Shown here one piece after another: positions 13,601 to 24,660 of a DNA stretch of 64,000 bases. Source of the DNA: Cherax quadricarinatus. Taxonomy: Eukaryota; Arthropoda; Malacostraca; Decapoda; Parastacidae. The notes below the pieces were generated by a model, which worked only from the letters and a program-made list of their open reading frames with translations, ran no database searches and had not been told where the DNA came from. The position numbers were made by a program, and so were the translations under genes. The DNA lies in assembly GCF_038502225.1 (NCBI RefSeq), contig NC_091353.1:95001-159000 (forward strand). The letters run 5' to 3'. The stretch's first letter is position 1. Each line of letters starts with the position of its first letter.

Positions 13601-15020
13601 GCCCTGAGCACCCACGCAGCACTATGCCTTCAGCACCCACGCAGCACTATGCCTTCAGCACCCACGCAGCACTATGCCTTGAGCACCCACGCAGCACTAT
13701 GCCTCGAGCACCCACGGGGCACTACATAGCCTCGAGCACCCACGCAGCACTATCTCTCCAGCACCCACGCAGCACTATCCCTCCAGCACCCACGCAGCAC
13801 TATCTCTCCAGCACCCACGCAGCACTATGCCTTCAGCACCCACGCGGCACTATGCCTTCAGCACCCACGCAGCACTATGCCTTCAGCACCCACGCAGCAC
13901 TATCTCTCCAGCACCCTCGCAGCACTATGCCTTCAGCACCCACGCACCACTATCTCTCCAGCACCCACGCAGCACTATGCCTTCAGCACCCACGCACCAC
14001 TATCTCTCCAGCACCCACGCAGCACTATGCCTTCAGCAACCACGCACCACTATCTCTCCAGCATCCACGCAGCACTATCCCTCCAGCACCCACGCAGCAC
14101 TATCTCTCCAGCACCCACGCAGCACTATGCCTTCAGCACCCACGCGGCACTATGCCTTCAGCACCCACGCAGCACTATGCCTTCAGCACCCACGCAGCAC
14201 TATGCCTTCAGCACCCACGCGGCACTATGCCTTCAGCAACCACGCAGCACTATGCCTTCAGCACCCACGCGGCACTATGCCTTCAGCACCCACGCAGCAC
14301 TGTGCCTTCAGCACCCACGCGGCGCTATGCCTTCAGCACCCACGCGGCACTATGCCTTCAGCACCCACGCGGCACTATGCCTTCAGCACCCACGCGGCAC
14401 TATGCCTTCAGCACCCACGCGGCACTATGCCTTCAGCACCCACGCAGCACTATGCCTTCAGCACCCACGCACCACTATCTCTCCAGCACCCACGCAGCAC
14501 TATCCCTCCAGCACCCACGCAGCACTATCTCTCCAGCACCCACGCAGCACTATGCCTTCAGCACCCACGCGGCACTATGCCTTCAGCACCCACGCAGCAC
14601 TATGCCTTCAGCACCCACGCAGCACTATGCCTTCAACACCCACGTGGCACTATGTCTTCAGCACCCACGCGGCACTATGCCTTCAGCACCCACGCGGCAC
14701 TATGCCTTCATCACCCACGCGGCACTATGCCTTCAGCACCCACGCAGCACTATGCCTTCAGCACCCACGCAGCACTATGCCTTCAGCACCCACGCAGCAC
14801 TATGCCTTCAGCACCCACGCGGCACTATGCCTTCAGCACCCACGCAGCACTATGCCTTCAGCACCCAAGCAGCACTATGCCTTCAGCACCCACGCAGCAC
14901 TATGCCTTCAGCACCCACGCGGCACTATGCCTTCAGCACCCACGCGGCACTATGCCTTCAGCACCCACGCGGCACTATGCCTTCAGCACCCACGCGGCAC
15001 TATGCCTTCAGCACCCACGC
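4682..15020. repeat. 10.3-kb minisatellite, 25-bp unit
   Basis: About 410 tandem copies of a 25-bp unit made of 'cagcactatg', 'tcttgagcac' and 'ccacg'. Common variants are ctatg/ctgtg, cagcact/caccact/cacaact, and a 23-bp unit in which 'atg' is reduced ('cactgtcttgag'). The 23-bp units at 6401, 8849, 11370 and at 10272, 12793 mark higher-order repeats: spacings are 2448, 2521 and 2521 bp, fitting 97 x 25 + 23 and 99 x 25 + 2 x 23. Three sequence zones follow one another: TCTTGAG units (4.7 to about 13 kb), CCTTGAG units mixed in from about 10.4 kb, and CCTTCAG/CTCTCCAG units from 13.6 kb. Open frames inside are repeat artefacts. Confidence 0.97.
13600..15020 (+). repeat. diverged minisatellite block open in all three + frames
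   Basis: Units here read CCTTCAG or CTCTCCAG and often 'cggcac' in place of 'cagcac'. Because 25 is 1 mod 3, three units encode 25 residues and the frame rotates with each unit. No stop arises in the consensus, so frames starting at 13489, 13827 and 13877 stay open for 515, 406 and 399 codons. The peptide is a His/Pro/Ser-rich 25-residue repeat ('STHAALCLQHPR'). All three frames being open is explained by the unit length and absence of stops. It is not evidence of a protein. Confidence 0.85.
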
Positions 15021-16430
15021 ACGGAGACAGTCCTGAATTTTGCCTAAAATACTTAACAAAAGCGTTAAAATCCTGAATCCGGTTAAATAAAGCTGTCTTC
15101 AGTAATAAATGAAAAATCAATTTGAATCTAACGAAAATGTTGCTAAAAATGCTCCACAAAAAATAACAAAATAGGCAAATTGACACACATACAGCTTGAA
15201 ATTTATATTAAAAATTACATATTAAGAGTCACCAACATTTTGGGTTTGATACTTAAAACCATTTCAGTAAAATTTAAAATATATACTATTCAGAGTCAAC
15301 TTATAGGTTATCATATATATTTTAGAATGCGTCGTTATTAATATATTGAAGCCAGTCAGAAGAAGCATTCGTTAGTTATTGAATAAAACATGAAAATCAT
15401 TATATGATAAAATTAGCAAATTGGGACTTATGGCGGCCAACTGCAGTGCGAGTCTTGTAAAAAAAAAATAGAAGAAACATTCTCCAGTTATATCACGGAT
15501 TCCAGCGATTCCAAGGTTTTTACTATTTGCCTGCACGCAAACGATGGTTAATAGGTATTATCCTGGCCTTAAGATATATCAGCCATTAAATACTTGAGCC
15601 GTTCAGAAGAGGTATGTTGAAATCTATTTAACATGATATGACAGAAATAAAATTTCCTATATTACACGTGAAAACGTTGAAGCTGCATTTACACATTTCA
15701 TTTTCACTCTCCGCAGTCACCGTAATTTTTTAAAATCTTTTGTAAACGTTAGAAGCTCCACCACTGGAAACTTCGGAATTTATCTGGGCCATTCCACGAT
15801 GCTGGGAATGAGTTCATTAACGTTGGTCATTGGGGACGTGAACATGCTAATTGATTCTAGAATTTGACTCTTATTACCGCATACAAAGGTTAAAACTTTA
15901 AAACTAAACTTATGGTTAAAGCGTTCTCGAGTAATGCGCAAAATAAAATCGAAAAGAAGGAAGAAAAAAGAAAAGAAAAATCAAGAAACCTTCAAGGATA
16001 CCGAAAAATTCTCAAACCGAAGATTTTTTTTTCACTGATTAACATTTCATTCTCTTTAGAAGAGGAGAGCGAGATTAAATATTTACTGGCAAGTTTTGCC
16101 CAAGATGGAGGATCTTCCATATTTTCTTTCGAACACTTTAGTTCTGATGTCATGATTGTGATACATATAACAGCTCGTTTGTTTTCAGATGCAGATTTTT
16201 TTTTAAATTTAAGTAGATGTTTGTGACGTGCTCTTGTTACTCTCCAGTTTCTTCATAACATTTATCAAAATCGAAGTGATCAAATTCCTCAATCCTTGTT
16301 GCTTTATCTTATTTGTTTCAGTAGAATCGACGATGGTTTACTTCTAGCTAAAAAAATGCATTATCGAAGTTTTTGAGCGGTTGAATTCTCTCCTGAGCGT
16401 CAGGTCATTCTCCCTTACATTGAAAATGAA
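15021..16430. other. AT-rich non-coding stretch
   Basis: Right flank of the minisatellite. The + strand frame at 15912-16226 is lysine/phenylalanine-rich low complexity without a motif. No RNA gene or repeat family is recognised. Confidence 0.45.
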
Positions 16431-16434
16431 GAAG

Positions 16435-17034
16435 TTATTCATATATCGGGGATCTAGAGTATCGTGTCGCAGTGTTGTAAATCTCAAACTTAGTTAATGT
16501 TGACACTTTCAGAACCGATATGTTACACAAGCATGAAAATCTTGATATACTTAGAGCTTCATTGATGACATGTTTCAAATATTGTACTTGAAGCAGTATT
16601 TCTAAAGCAGGATAGTTTCTTGTGAAATATTTACAGCCAAAAAGAGAACTTGGCAACATGTTTCTATTTTTTCAATAAAATGATCGTAGGTGCAATTCCA
16701 GTGAGTAGTCACAATCTGAATAATCTTGTGGTTAGATAACTCATTTTGTTCTTGAAGAGCCACTAGTTTACTGCGTCTTAGAGTGGTTAAAGTGGCTCGC
16801 AATGTCATATTTTACTCACTGCTCCTGAATACAATCATGGATAACAATGGCAAGGTTTTGTATCCTGTCCCTTCAATTCCTTCGAAGACATTGGCACAAT
16901 TATCTCATGCTAGCAAATTAATTTTGGAAGCTGGCGTGTTGTATTTACTCATTGCTTTTTTAATAATCTCGATCATATGCGATACTGACTGTGATCCATT
17001 AAATGATATCACTCTGTGGATAACAGCTTGCTGA
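16435..17034 (-). pseudogene. possible hAT-like transposase remnant
   Basis: Two overlapping minus-strand frames (16602-16808 and 16435-16659) plus upstream sequence to 17034 read as one decayed protein. The best cue is 'KIIQIVTTHWNCTYDHFIEKI', which resembles the 'vtTRWNSTy.mlerl' block of hAT transposases. It is preceded by 'LTTLRRSKLVALQEQ' and, further upstream, 'DNCANVFEGIEG'. Frames are interrupted by at least two shifts and no catalytic set can be followed. It could instead be a chance resemblance. A profile search with hAT/ZBED models would decide. Confidence 0.35.
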
Positions 17035-17089
17035 ATGAAGTTTTTGCTGAGTCATATGTGAAGGTGTGTACTGTATTTAACTATGTCTA

Positions 17090-18420
17090 CTTACATACAG
17101 TCCTGCCTCTCATCTAGCTGTTTACCGGATGCCCTTTCCCAAGCCTTGTAGGCCCTGTCATATGAGACCTACCTCCACAACATGTTCGAAAAAGTCATTC
17201 TTCTTCTTAACCACCCTGAGGATAAGGAAGTACTTCCTGACATCCCTCTGCTGCTTTAACTTCTAATCATGCCCCACATGTACCTCACCTCTAGATCAAT
17301 CCTTGTCTTCCCTATTTATTCATGCTGCTATTAAGTCTCTCCTTGTGTAGCTTACCTCTGTCTTCAGGTTCAGATTCTTTAGCCTCTCCTCATTCCTCAT
17401 ACCCCTTAACTCTGGGATCGGTCTCAATGCATTTTTCTGCACTTTGTCAAGGTTTTCAACATGCTATATCAGGTGCAAGTACCATGCTGTGCTGCATACT
17501 CCAAAATGGGTCTGATTTCCACGGGGAGGTTTAAATGAATTTGTCTATATTCCTGAAGGATACTCTTAAATTTGCTAGACGAGCATTGGCTACAAATATA
17601 CTCTGTGTCTGGTCTTCTAGGTCCTTCTCCAATCTTCATAATAATGCATTTACTGAAGTTGAATTCAAGTATCCACTTATCTAACCTTTTCTGGTTATCA
17701 TTGGATTTTTACTCCTTATTAGTTCTACAGCATCGGTAGACATACATCTTCCTCAGTCCCATCTGGTATGTCATTCACATAAATCAGAAACATAATTGGA
17801 TCTAATACTAATCACTGTAGAACCCCGTTTGTCATCTTCCCCTTTCTGACATCTCTTCCCAGACAATCACTTTTCTTTCCTGGAAATACATTCTCTAGTA
17901 AACCTGCCTGTTCTTCAAGATTTTCACTTATTTTCTTGTGAAGTACGGTATCAAATGTCTGCTCGCAATCCTAGAATATGCAGGCCATCCATTCCTCTCT
18001 CTCGCTCCTTGTCATAGATGTCCAATAGGTTAGTAAGATAAGATATGCCATCTATCAATCCTTGATGATTAGTTTATGAAATCACTTTTTCCCAAGTGCC
18101 TTGCCACTCTCCTGATTATCTTCTCCATTGCCTTGCGTATCATGCAGGTCTGTGATACTGGCTTTTATTTCGAAGATTCCTATCTTCTTTCTTAAATATT
18201 GGGACCATAGACGCTGTTTTCGAAATCTCTGGCAATTGTCCAGTGTTTTTCAACCAGTTGTAGATCCTAGACAGTGGATCTCACAGTACTTCTGTTGCAT
18301 CTCGTAGAATCGATGGTGACACATTTCAGGTTCCATTGTCTTTGATGTTTATCAAGAGGCTCAGCATCTGTTCTCTTAGCTCTTCTCGCAATAACGTAAA
18401 ATGACTCAATATGTGAATTG
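17090..18420 (-). pseudogene. degenerate LINE reverse transcriptase
   Basis: Translating the minus strand in shifting frames gives LINE landmarks in the right order. A palm-like region with 'GISYLTNLLDIYDKERER' is followed by a decayed 'F(A)DTVLHKKISENL' equivalent, then 'LGPIMFLIYVNDIPDG' near 17790, and a C-terminal part with 'AEKCIETDPRVKGYEE'-like remnants near 17400. Stops and shifts occur every 50-100 bp, so this is an old dead copy. No poly(A) or clear 3' end is seen. It is not obviously LINE A, B or C of this window. Confidence 0.7.
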
Positions 18421-18424
18421 ACAA

Positions 18425-19001
18425 GGAAACTACCGTATCAGCAGAGAAATATGTTTGCCTGATATGCAATATGAAAAGAAAAGTCTGCTCATAATGCAAA
18501 GCACATTTTCTTCTCTAAGACAGAGAACTACAAAGTAAGTCCTTAATTATCACTTGCTGCATGTGCATTACTAAATATTATTATGAACGAATGTATATAT
18601 CAAATCGTCGCAACTACCTGTGTCTGAAAATTTGAAATGGCAGCTGAGTAAGTCAGGCTTCCAATCTACTCTGATTCCACTGGATCCAATACCAGGAAGC
18701 TGACTTGAAATCATCTCTTGTTCATTTCAAAAGCTATTCAGATCTGTCGTCCAGGAGCCGCCGAGTCTCAGCCTCCGAACCATAAATCGATAAGTACACT
18801 TATACATATGCTCGAGAATACAAATGCACACGCTAATATATATGTATGTACATATACACACTTCTACATATGCATATCTCTATATATATACGCAGGTATA
18901 CATCCGTTCCCACATACATATGCATTCATGTACACTAGAACATGTGTTCACAAATATACGCAAATGTATACTCATTAAGAGGTGTACATACGTGCATGCA
19001 T

Positions 19002-19044
<43 letters not shown>

Positions 19045-19330
19045 CATTCATACAGACATAATTCGTATTTTGCGCAATTGGAATCATATTACTGCCCTAC
19101 ACCGTTTCATTCTTGCTCCCCGAGGTAGAGCAAGTTGGACATATGGGATACGGGGACACTTTTCTCGGATCATGCAGAGACCGAAATACATCTCGAAGGG
19201 ACACCTCTATCTAGCTGCCTAATTTATTTTCCTCCTTTATAATTATCGTTCGTAACATGAGAATGTTTCAACTGATCGGCCTCAAATTTTCAACACTGAA
19301 GTAAACGCACAAAGATTCATGCAGGAACTC
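18425..19330. other. non-coding stretch with (CA)n at 19005-19040
   Basis: Simple-sequence rich: many 'catac/tatac' steps from 18800, then about 36 bp of CA at 19005-19040. The short + strand ORFs (18718-18978 and 18824-19222) are low-complexity translations. No gene is supported. Confidence 0.6.
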
Positions 19331-19332
19331 TC

Positions 19333-19517
19333 ACGTACAAATATTCAAGGTTTCATGAACTGGTATGTACAAGTATTCAAGGTTTCATGAACTGGTATGT
19401 ACAAGTATTCAAGGTTTCATGAACTGGTATGTACAAGTATTCAAGGTTTCATGAACTGGTATGTAAAAGTATTCAAGGTTTCATGAACTGGTATGTACAA
19501 GTATTCAAGGTTTCAGT
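19333..19517. repeat. tandem repeat, 32-bp unit, ~5.5 copies
   Basis: The unit consists of 'gtacaagtattcaaggtttc' followed by 'atgaactggtat'. Copies are nearly identical, with a 'gtaaaag' variant in one, which implies recent expansion. Confidence 0.95.
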
Positions 19518-19699
19518 TTCCCTGTGATAACTGGAAAATGGTTTTTCCAGTCCTTAAGTCTCTTTTGTTAAATTTCAAATTTTCAGCCCCGGAGAATCTT
19601 ACTTAGAAGAAGGTTGGTATTGTTATTGGAATATATAGGTGCCAATTTGCAAAATAAATTTTTAAAAGACGCAGGTTTTTTCCAATAAATGATCTTGAT

Positions 19700-20300
19700 T
19701 ATAGGCTTCAACTTTGTACACTAACTAATGTTAACTATTATTATGTACTAGCTTTGTACACTAATGCTAGCTTATGTTATGTACTAACTTTGTTCACTAA
19801 TTAATGTTAACTGTTATGTACTAACTTTGTTCACTAATTAATGTTAACTGTTATGTACTAACTTTGTACACTAACTAATGTTAACTAATGTTATGTACTA
19901 ACTTTGTACACTAACTAATGTTAACTAATGTTATGTACTAACTTTGTACACTAACTAATGTTAAATAATGTTATGTACTAACTTTGTACACTAATGTTAT
20001 GTACTAACTTTGTACACTAACTAATGTTAACTAATGTTATGTACTAACTTTGTACACTAACTAATGTTAACTAATGTTATGTACTAACTTTGTACACTAA
20101 TGTTAAATAATGTTATGTACTAACTTTGTACACTAATGTTATGTACTAACTTTGTACACTAATGTTATGTACTAACTTTGTACACTAACTAATGTTAACT
20201 AATGTTATGTACTAACTTTGTACACTAATGTTAAATGTTATGTACTAACTTTGTACACTGACTAATGTTAAATGTTATGTACTAACTTTGTACACTAGTA
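19700..20300. repeat. tandem repeat built on ~20-40-bp units
   Basis: A repeating block of 'atgtactaactttgtacact' followed by 'aactaatgttaactaatgtt' with internal deletions, so periods of about 26, 33 and 40 bp alternate. Roughly 16 'actttgtacacta' or 'actttgttcacta' cores occur. It is AT-rich without coding potential. Confidence 0.93.
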
Positions 20301-21239
20301 TTTACATTTTAACAGAGCTGTACGTGCTGGTCCGTCTCAAATACAACCTACCCAACATTCTTCACCTGACTCTCCACACTATATATACTCATGTACTCTT
20401 TATCCAGGTAGATCCGTTTGTGACTTGATAAAGTTCACTGTTCGGGCGAAAAGTTGTCATTAAAGAATCGCTTTATACTGTATTTGTATTTATTTTTCCA
20501 TCGTGTCGGTATTTTATACCATTTATCTCCACCTTAAACTACATTCCTAGTGTTTATATTTATTCATTAGGTTTTCGTACTCTGATCTCGCTTATTCGCC
20601 AGCCCAGCCTTCTATAGGCCTACGTACATTAAAAAAATATGTAGATTTTTCTCCTTCACTGTTTTACTTTAATTTCCTCTTCTTCCAGTTTGCGTAACTG
20701 CTCACGAACACTTCTATTCACCTTAATTACTGCTCGAGTAGTCGTCATACTGATATATAAGCCTATTAGAGCGCTCTTATGCATGCCTATGCGTACTCAG
20801 CTATTTGTGGTTGCATGGGTCGATTTATAGCTCCCGGTCCCACCTGTCTGTGTGGGGATGTGTATCCTTTATTATATTCAACATATTATTTTGAGTGGTT
20901 CTTAATTTTTTTCTTGTATGGGATTTTATATATTTAGGTAATCTTCTCTTATCATTAGGCAAATCACGGATTCACTGCCTGGGGACGAAAACGATGATAA
21001 ACCTGTCATTCTCAGTTGGTTGAACTTTTGGAACACTTGTGTGTTTATATATTAATGGCATCAGGTAAATGGTGTTCTGTTTGTGTGTTCAGCATTTTCC
21101 CCTCGATAAAAGGAAAAAACTATTAATGCAAGCGGGGACGAATTCGTGCTACAACAACCAACTTAATCACAAGAAGTGAAACATCTCGGGGAGACTTAAC
21201 CAACTTCAAGTCTACAAGAATGGTGTTCCAAGGTGAACG
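20301..21239. other. no gene seen; decapod-type repeat motif at 20798-20845
   Basis: The segment 'ctatttgtggttgcatgggt' at 20810-20829 matches the motif at 60920-60945 ('ctatttgtggttgcaggggt') and so marks a dispersed repeat. Nothing else is supported in this stretch. Confidence 0.5.
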
Positions 21240-22185
21240 CCTGCGTGCCCCAGGCCTTGCCCAGGCCTCCCAGTGGACGAAGACCTAATCAACTAGGCTG
21301 TTACAGATGGCAATCTTACATTCTTACAATCTTACATTCGTCCGGCTGATCGGGTACTTACTTTAGGTGTCTGTCCAACACCCACTTGAAGGCAACCAGG
21401 GGTCTATTGGTAATTTCCCTTATGCACAAGTGGGAGGCTGTTGAACAGTCATGGGCCCCAGACACTTACTGAGTCTTTATTGAAAAGTATGTTATATCAT
21501 ATGCCAAGTCTTCTGCTGTCGTATGAAGTGACTTCGGTGTGCAGATTTGGGACCAGACCTTCTAGGATTTTCTAGGTGTAGATTATAATGTATTTTTCTT
21601 GCCTGCGTTCCAGGGAAGGTCACTCGACTTCAAGCGTTCCCAGTAATTAAGGTCTTGAATGCACTTATTTGTGTAGAAAAGATGGTCTGTATTTTCTCTA
21701 GATCTGCGATTTCACCTGCCTTGAATGTGGCTGTTAGTATACAACAGTATTTCAGCCTAGAGAGAACAAGTGACTTAAAGAGGTATGGCATCCCTTGTTT
21801 TGAAAATTCTCAATATTCATCCTATCATTTTCCTCGCAGATGTGATAATGACACTGTTGTGATCCTCTGACATTAACACCTCTAAGTCATTCACATTTGT
21901 TTTTCACTCTATTGTGAGGTTAGAGTTTGTAGTATATTCTGTTCTAGCTATTATTTCGTCAAGTTTTCCATAACTGAGTAACTGAAATTTGTTCTCATTG
22001 AACATGGTATTGTTTTCTGTGGCCCATTGCAAAACTTGGTTTATATCCGATTCGAGATTTACCACGTCCACTGTGGAGGACGAGTACACTACCTTGTAGA
22101 ACAGAGCATTTCACTGCACCAGACTCTTATTTAATTAGCTCTATTAACCATTACTCTGTGTTCTATTGTTAGAAAGCTTATGAGG
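21240..22185 (-). pseudogene. LINE A fragment, 3' half of ORF2, inverted and degenerate
   Basis: The minus strand aligns by eye with LINE A (49.8-52.9 kb). The frame at 21904-22089 contains 'LESDINQVLQWATENNTM' against LINE A 'LQADINQIFQWAAENNMK', and 'FNENKFQLLSYGK' against 'FNDEKFQLLRYGK'. Lower coordinates carry remnants of the C-terminal 'ADLENVQ' region and the 3' end ('gatcgggtacttactttagg'). It holds several stops. Its 5' continuation lies at 22321-22412, beyond a SINE-like insert. Confidence 0.82.
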
Positions 22186-22189
22186 GGCT

Positions 22190-22320
22190 CTTGATTTAGG
22201 GAATTGAATCTGTGCTCCAGTTCCCCGAATTAAGCCTGAATGCCTTCCACATCCCCCCCTGGGCGCTGTATAATCCTACGGGTTTAGCGCTTCCCCCTTG
22301 ATTATAATAATAATAATTTA
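22190..22320 (+). mobile_element. SINE-like insertion splitting the LINE A fragment
   Basis: The segment containing 'gggcgctgtataatcctacg', then 'ggtttagcgcttcccccttg', and ending in (ATA)n (about 22305-22318) sits between two pieces of one LINE A copy. It replaces the sequence corresponding to about 14 LINE A residues after 'AHKMRA'. Its TAA-rich 3' tail is typical of decapod SINE-like repeats. The exact left border is uncertain. Confidence 0.6.
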
Positions 22321-22412
22321 GCACGCATTTTGTGCGCTATTACACCATGATCGCAGTTGCCGAAGGCTTTTGTAAATTCTCTGTATACCACATCTACATT
22401 CTGTTTATTTTC
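22321..22412 (-). pseudogene. LINE A fragment, RT domain piece
   Basis: The minus-strand frame encodes 'VDVVYREFTKAFGNCDHG' followed by 'VIAHKMRA', matching LINE A 'ADVIYTDFAKAFDKCDHG'. The first catalytic Asp position (FTKAF for FAKAF context) is eroded. It belongs to the same copy as 21240-22185. Confidence 0.85.
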
Positions 22413-22429
22413 CATTAGAAGTCTGTCTC

Positions 22430-22560
22430 TCCACTTCTCTTCAGTCTGTATCTGCCTCTCTTCTGTCAGTTTGTGTGTATTTCTCTCTGCCTCTCTTCTG
22501 TCTGTCTGTCTGTCTCTCTCTATCATGACCTCCACCGTTTTCTCCTTTTGCTTCTTTACT
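22430..22560. repeat. pyrimidine-rich low complexity, (TCTG)n core
   Basis: CT-rich sequence with 'tctgtctgtctgtctgtctc' at 22498-22517. ORFs on both strands here are low-complexity readings. Confidence 0.8.
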
Positions 22561-22716
22561 TCCTTCATTGCCTATTCTCTCATTCTGCTCTTCTCTCTAC
22601 ATCGACTTTTAAATTATCTTTTCTCCTTTTTTTATCTTCTGCTTTTCCTCAGAGTTGTTATAAGTTCAGCTGTCCTCACTTCTCAGGTAATTATGTTAGC
22701 TTCTCCGTTAATTAAA

Positions 22717-22845
22717 AGGACCCCAATAGAAATAAGTCACTTTGTCTGACTTTTATGGGTTATCCCAGGTTCTCTACACATACGCTGCTATGTATGATAA
22801 TCTATATAACTTTATTTGTGTATACCTGAATAAACTTTTTTAATT
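22717..22845 (+). mobile_element. SINE 3' segment
   Basis: Contains 'gaccccaatagaaataagtc', then 'gggttatcccaggttctcta', and ends 'tgtatacctgaataaac'. The same order recurs at 23160-23275 and 23282-23408. The core resembles the body of the tRNA-headed SINE at 53558-53625. Confidence 0.65.
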
Positions 22846-22926
22846 TTTGATGTTTCAAGATTCAACAGTTTGAGAGAGCTAGAAAATCCGTTTTCTCTTT
22901 TACAAGAGAGTAAAAGAGAATTTTTA

Positions 22927-22992
22927 CTACCTGGAGTTTACCTGGAGAGAGTTTCGGGGGTCAACGCCCCCGCGGCCCGGTCTATGACCAGG
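22927..22992 (-). mobile_element. solo LINE A 3' tail, inverted
   Basis: 'cctggagtttacctggagag' followed by 'gggggtcaacgcccccgcgg' is the reverse complement of the LINE A 3' terminus at 52855-52920. It is a severely 5'-truncated copy, or the 3' part of a SINE that borrows the LINE A tail. Confidence 0.75.
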
Positions 22993-23159
22993 CCTCTAGA
23001 CACTTTCTTTTACAATATCACCAAAATTTTGTGTTTTGAAGCTTATTGGTTAACATCGGGGACCTTTTTATTGTGTCGTGTTGGAGAATTTTATGTGAGG
23101 GCATGTGAGGTGTTTGTAACCTATAGTTAGTCGGTATATTGGGTTTAAAGCATATCATG

Positions 23160-23408
23160 ACTCTCAATGGAAGTGACTTTTTTCTTGGGTTAACCCAGGA
23201 AATTCACACATGTTACTTTGTGTGATAATTTGTGTAACTCTGTTTATATGTACCTGTACCTAAGTAAACTTACTTAGTTACGTGCACACCCCAATGGAAA
23301 TAAGTCACTCTGTCTGACTTTTTGGAGTTATCCTAGGTTCTCTACACATATGTTGCTATGTATGATAATTTACGTAAATGAATTTGTGTATACCTGAATG
23401 AACTTACT
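23160..23408 (+). mobile_element. two tandem SINE 3' segments
   Basis: Two consecutive copies (about 23160-23275 and 23282-23408) of the segment described at 22717. Both show 'caatgga(a)..aagtga/cac', the 'gggttaacccagg' core and 'tgtacctgtacctaagtaaa' or 'tgtatacctgaatgaac' ends. They probably arose by tandem insertion or duplication. Confidence 0.6.
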
Positions 23409-23409
23409 T

Positions 23410-24105
23410 GCTTACACATCACCAGCCAATGATACTTTTATCCGTAAAATATGGATTAAATTAAGTTCTCACTATAAATACAGAGAGATATTCATTTTTC
23501 GGTGTATTTATCTTAACGTGTCCTCTGATTTGGCGCTATTTTATCTTCGAATGATTCGGAATATTGGGATTTTATCTCGAAATACTCCTTTCCTCTAAAC
23601 TTTTTTAAGTTCCACGGTTTAGGTTACTATGTGGGAATATTCCTCCATGTTGACCTTTTGCAAGTGGTGACATTCTCAGTCTTGTTATAACAAACTTAGT
23701 GAAAACAAATCCTTAATTATGTACCAGGATTCTTCAGACTCTACAATATCTGATATTCCCTATGCATTGTAACCATGATATCAACACCGCCTATTCCTGC
23801 TGCAGCTTTAGCTCGATATTCTCAATCATGATTGAGTCAGGGAGGCAGTGGCGATAATTATCCACTTAGCAGAATGAAGGTGGGTGGTGGTTTATTTGTC
23901 AGGAAGCAGAATAGGTGTCTCCAGACTCAGTCTTTGTCGGATAACTCATAAATGGTTACTCATCTGCTGGCTTAATTATTGGAGTTGGGGTTTAGTGACG
24001 CTGCAGTGGCCTCCACACTTAACAGGCTGTTTACAAGCCCAGCAGTGGACGTGTGTTGGCGTGTAGAAGGAAGTCTGGGGGTTCGTGCAGGAAAACAAGT
24101 GTACT
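23410..24105. other. no supported feature
   Basis: The + strand open stretches (23398-23598, 23884-24066) show no motif and no codon-like signal. The sequence appears unique within the window. Confidence 0.4.
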
Positions 24106-24109
24106 ACCA

Positions 24110-24240
24110 ATCACATATAAGAAAGCTGTCCCCTGTGCTATCTTCAACCATTGCAACCCCGTTCAATAAATCTGTTAAAACCAAAACTTTCCCTAACATA
24201 CTTAAGGCAGCTCGTGTTACCTTATTCCTCAAAACAAACC
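24110..24240 (+). pseudogene. LINE C fragment
   Basis: The frame reads 'LSSTIATPFNKSVKTKTFPN' and then 'ILKAARVTLFLKTN', matching the family seen on the minus strand at 56028-56450 ('LFNKSVEFSTFPSILKTARV'). It is a short piece upstream of the RT catalytic core, separate from the larger copy at 24785 because both contain the same block. Confidence 0.7.
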
Positions 24241-24339
24241 GAACTGAAAACAAAAATCACTAACTTACATTTATTTACTTAAATCTTTGACACGATTGTA
24301 TGTAAACGAATATATGCATTAACCACCAAACAGAATATT

Positions 24340-24622
24340 CTTAAAGCTTGCCAGTTCGGCATCAGACAAAAGCTCTCGCTTGACACGGTGAGTGTCCGGG
24401 TTCGACTCCCGGCAATGGTACAAACATTGGGCGTGTTTCCACAGGTTGTCTATGTTCACCCATCAGTAAAATGGTGTGGGTCGCATCCTGGGACAAAACT
24501 GACCTAATATGCCGAAATATTCTCCATAACAGTCGGCTTTCTATATAGTAGTATGTCTTTGATGTCAGCTAGGACTGTATACCTTGCACATGTACTTGAA
24601 GAAATAAAATTATTATTATTAA

Positions 24623-24657
<35 letters not shown>

Positions 24658-24660
24658 ACT
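24340..24660 (+). mobile_element. tRNA-headed SINE with (TTA)n tail
   Basis: The head has a Pol III B-box-like GGTTCGACTCC at about 24399 within 'gtccgggttcgactcccggc'. It is followed by the core 'gtgtgggtcgcatcctggga', shared with 53520-53538. It ends 'catgtacttgaagaaataaa' and (TTA)n to 24655. A related tail occurs at 62500-62550. Confidence 0.8.

Noticed and set aside
4682..15020. CRISPR-like array (short repeats in regular order)
   Set aside because: The repeats are contiguous with no unique spacers, the genome is eukaryotic and there are no cas genes.
13489..15036. A 515-codon open frame suggesting a large repetitive protein
   Set aside because: All three frames are open, the unit is 25 bp, and the array continues upstream with stops. 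It is a minisatellite artefact.
3890..15370. Flanks of the 25-bp array as an ancient duplication ('gaagcc..cagaag' at 3894 and 15350)
   Set aside because: Similarity is limited to a dozen bases in AT-rich DNA; no collinear alignment could be followed.
19700..20300. Relationship between the 19.7-kb array and the 41-bp array at 58.4 kb (shared 'tgtacactaac')
   Set aside because: Only about 11 bp are shared and the rest of the units differ; chance is likely.
22357..22749. Hydrophobic 130-residue ORF resembling a membrane protein
   Set aside because: It reads pyrimidine-rich simple sequence and a LINE fragment; hydrophobicity follows from CT-rich codons.
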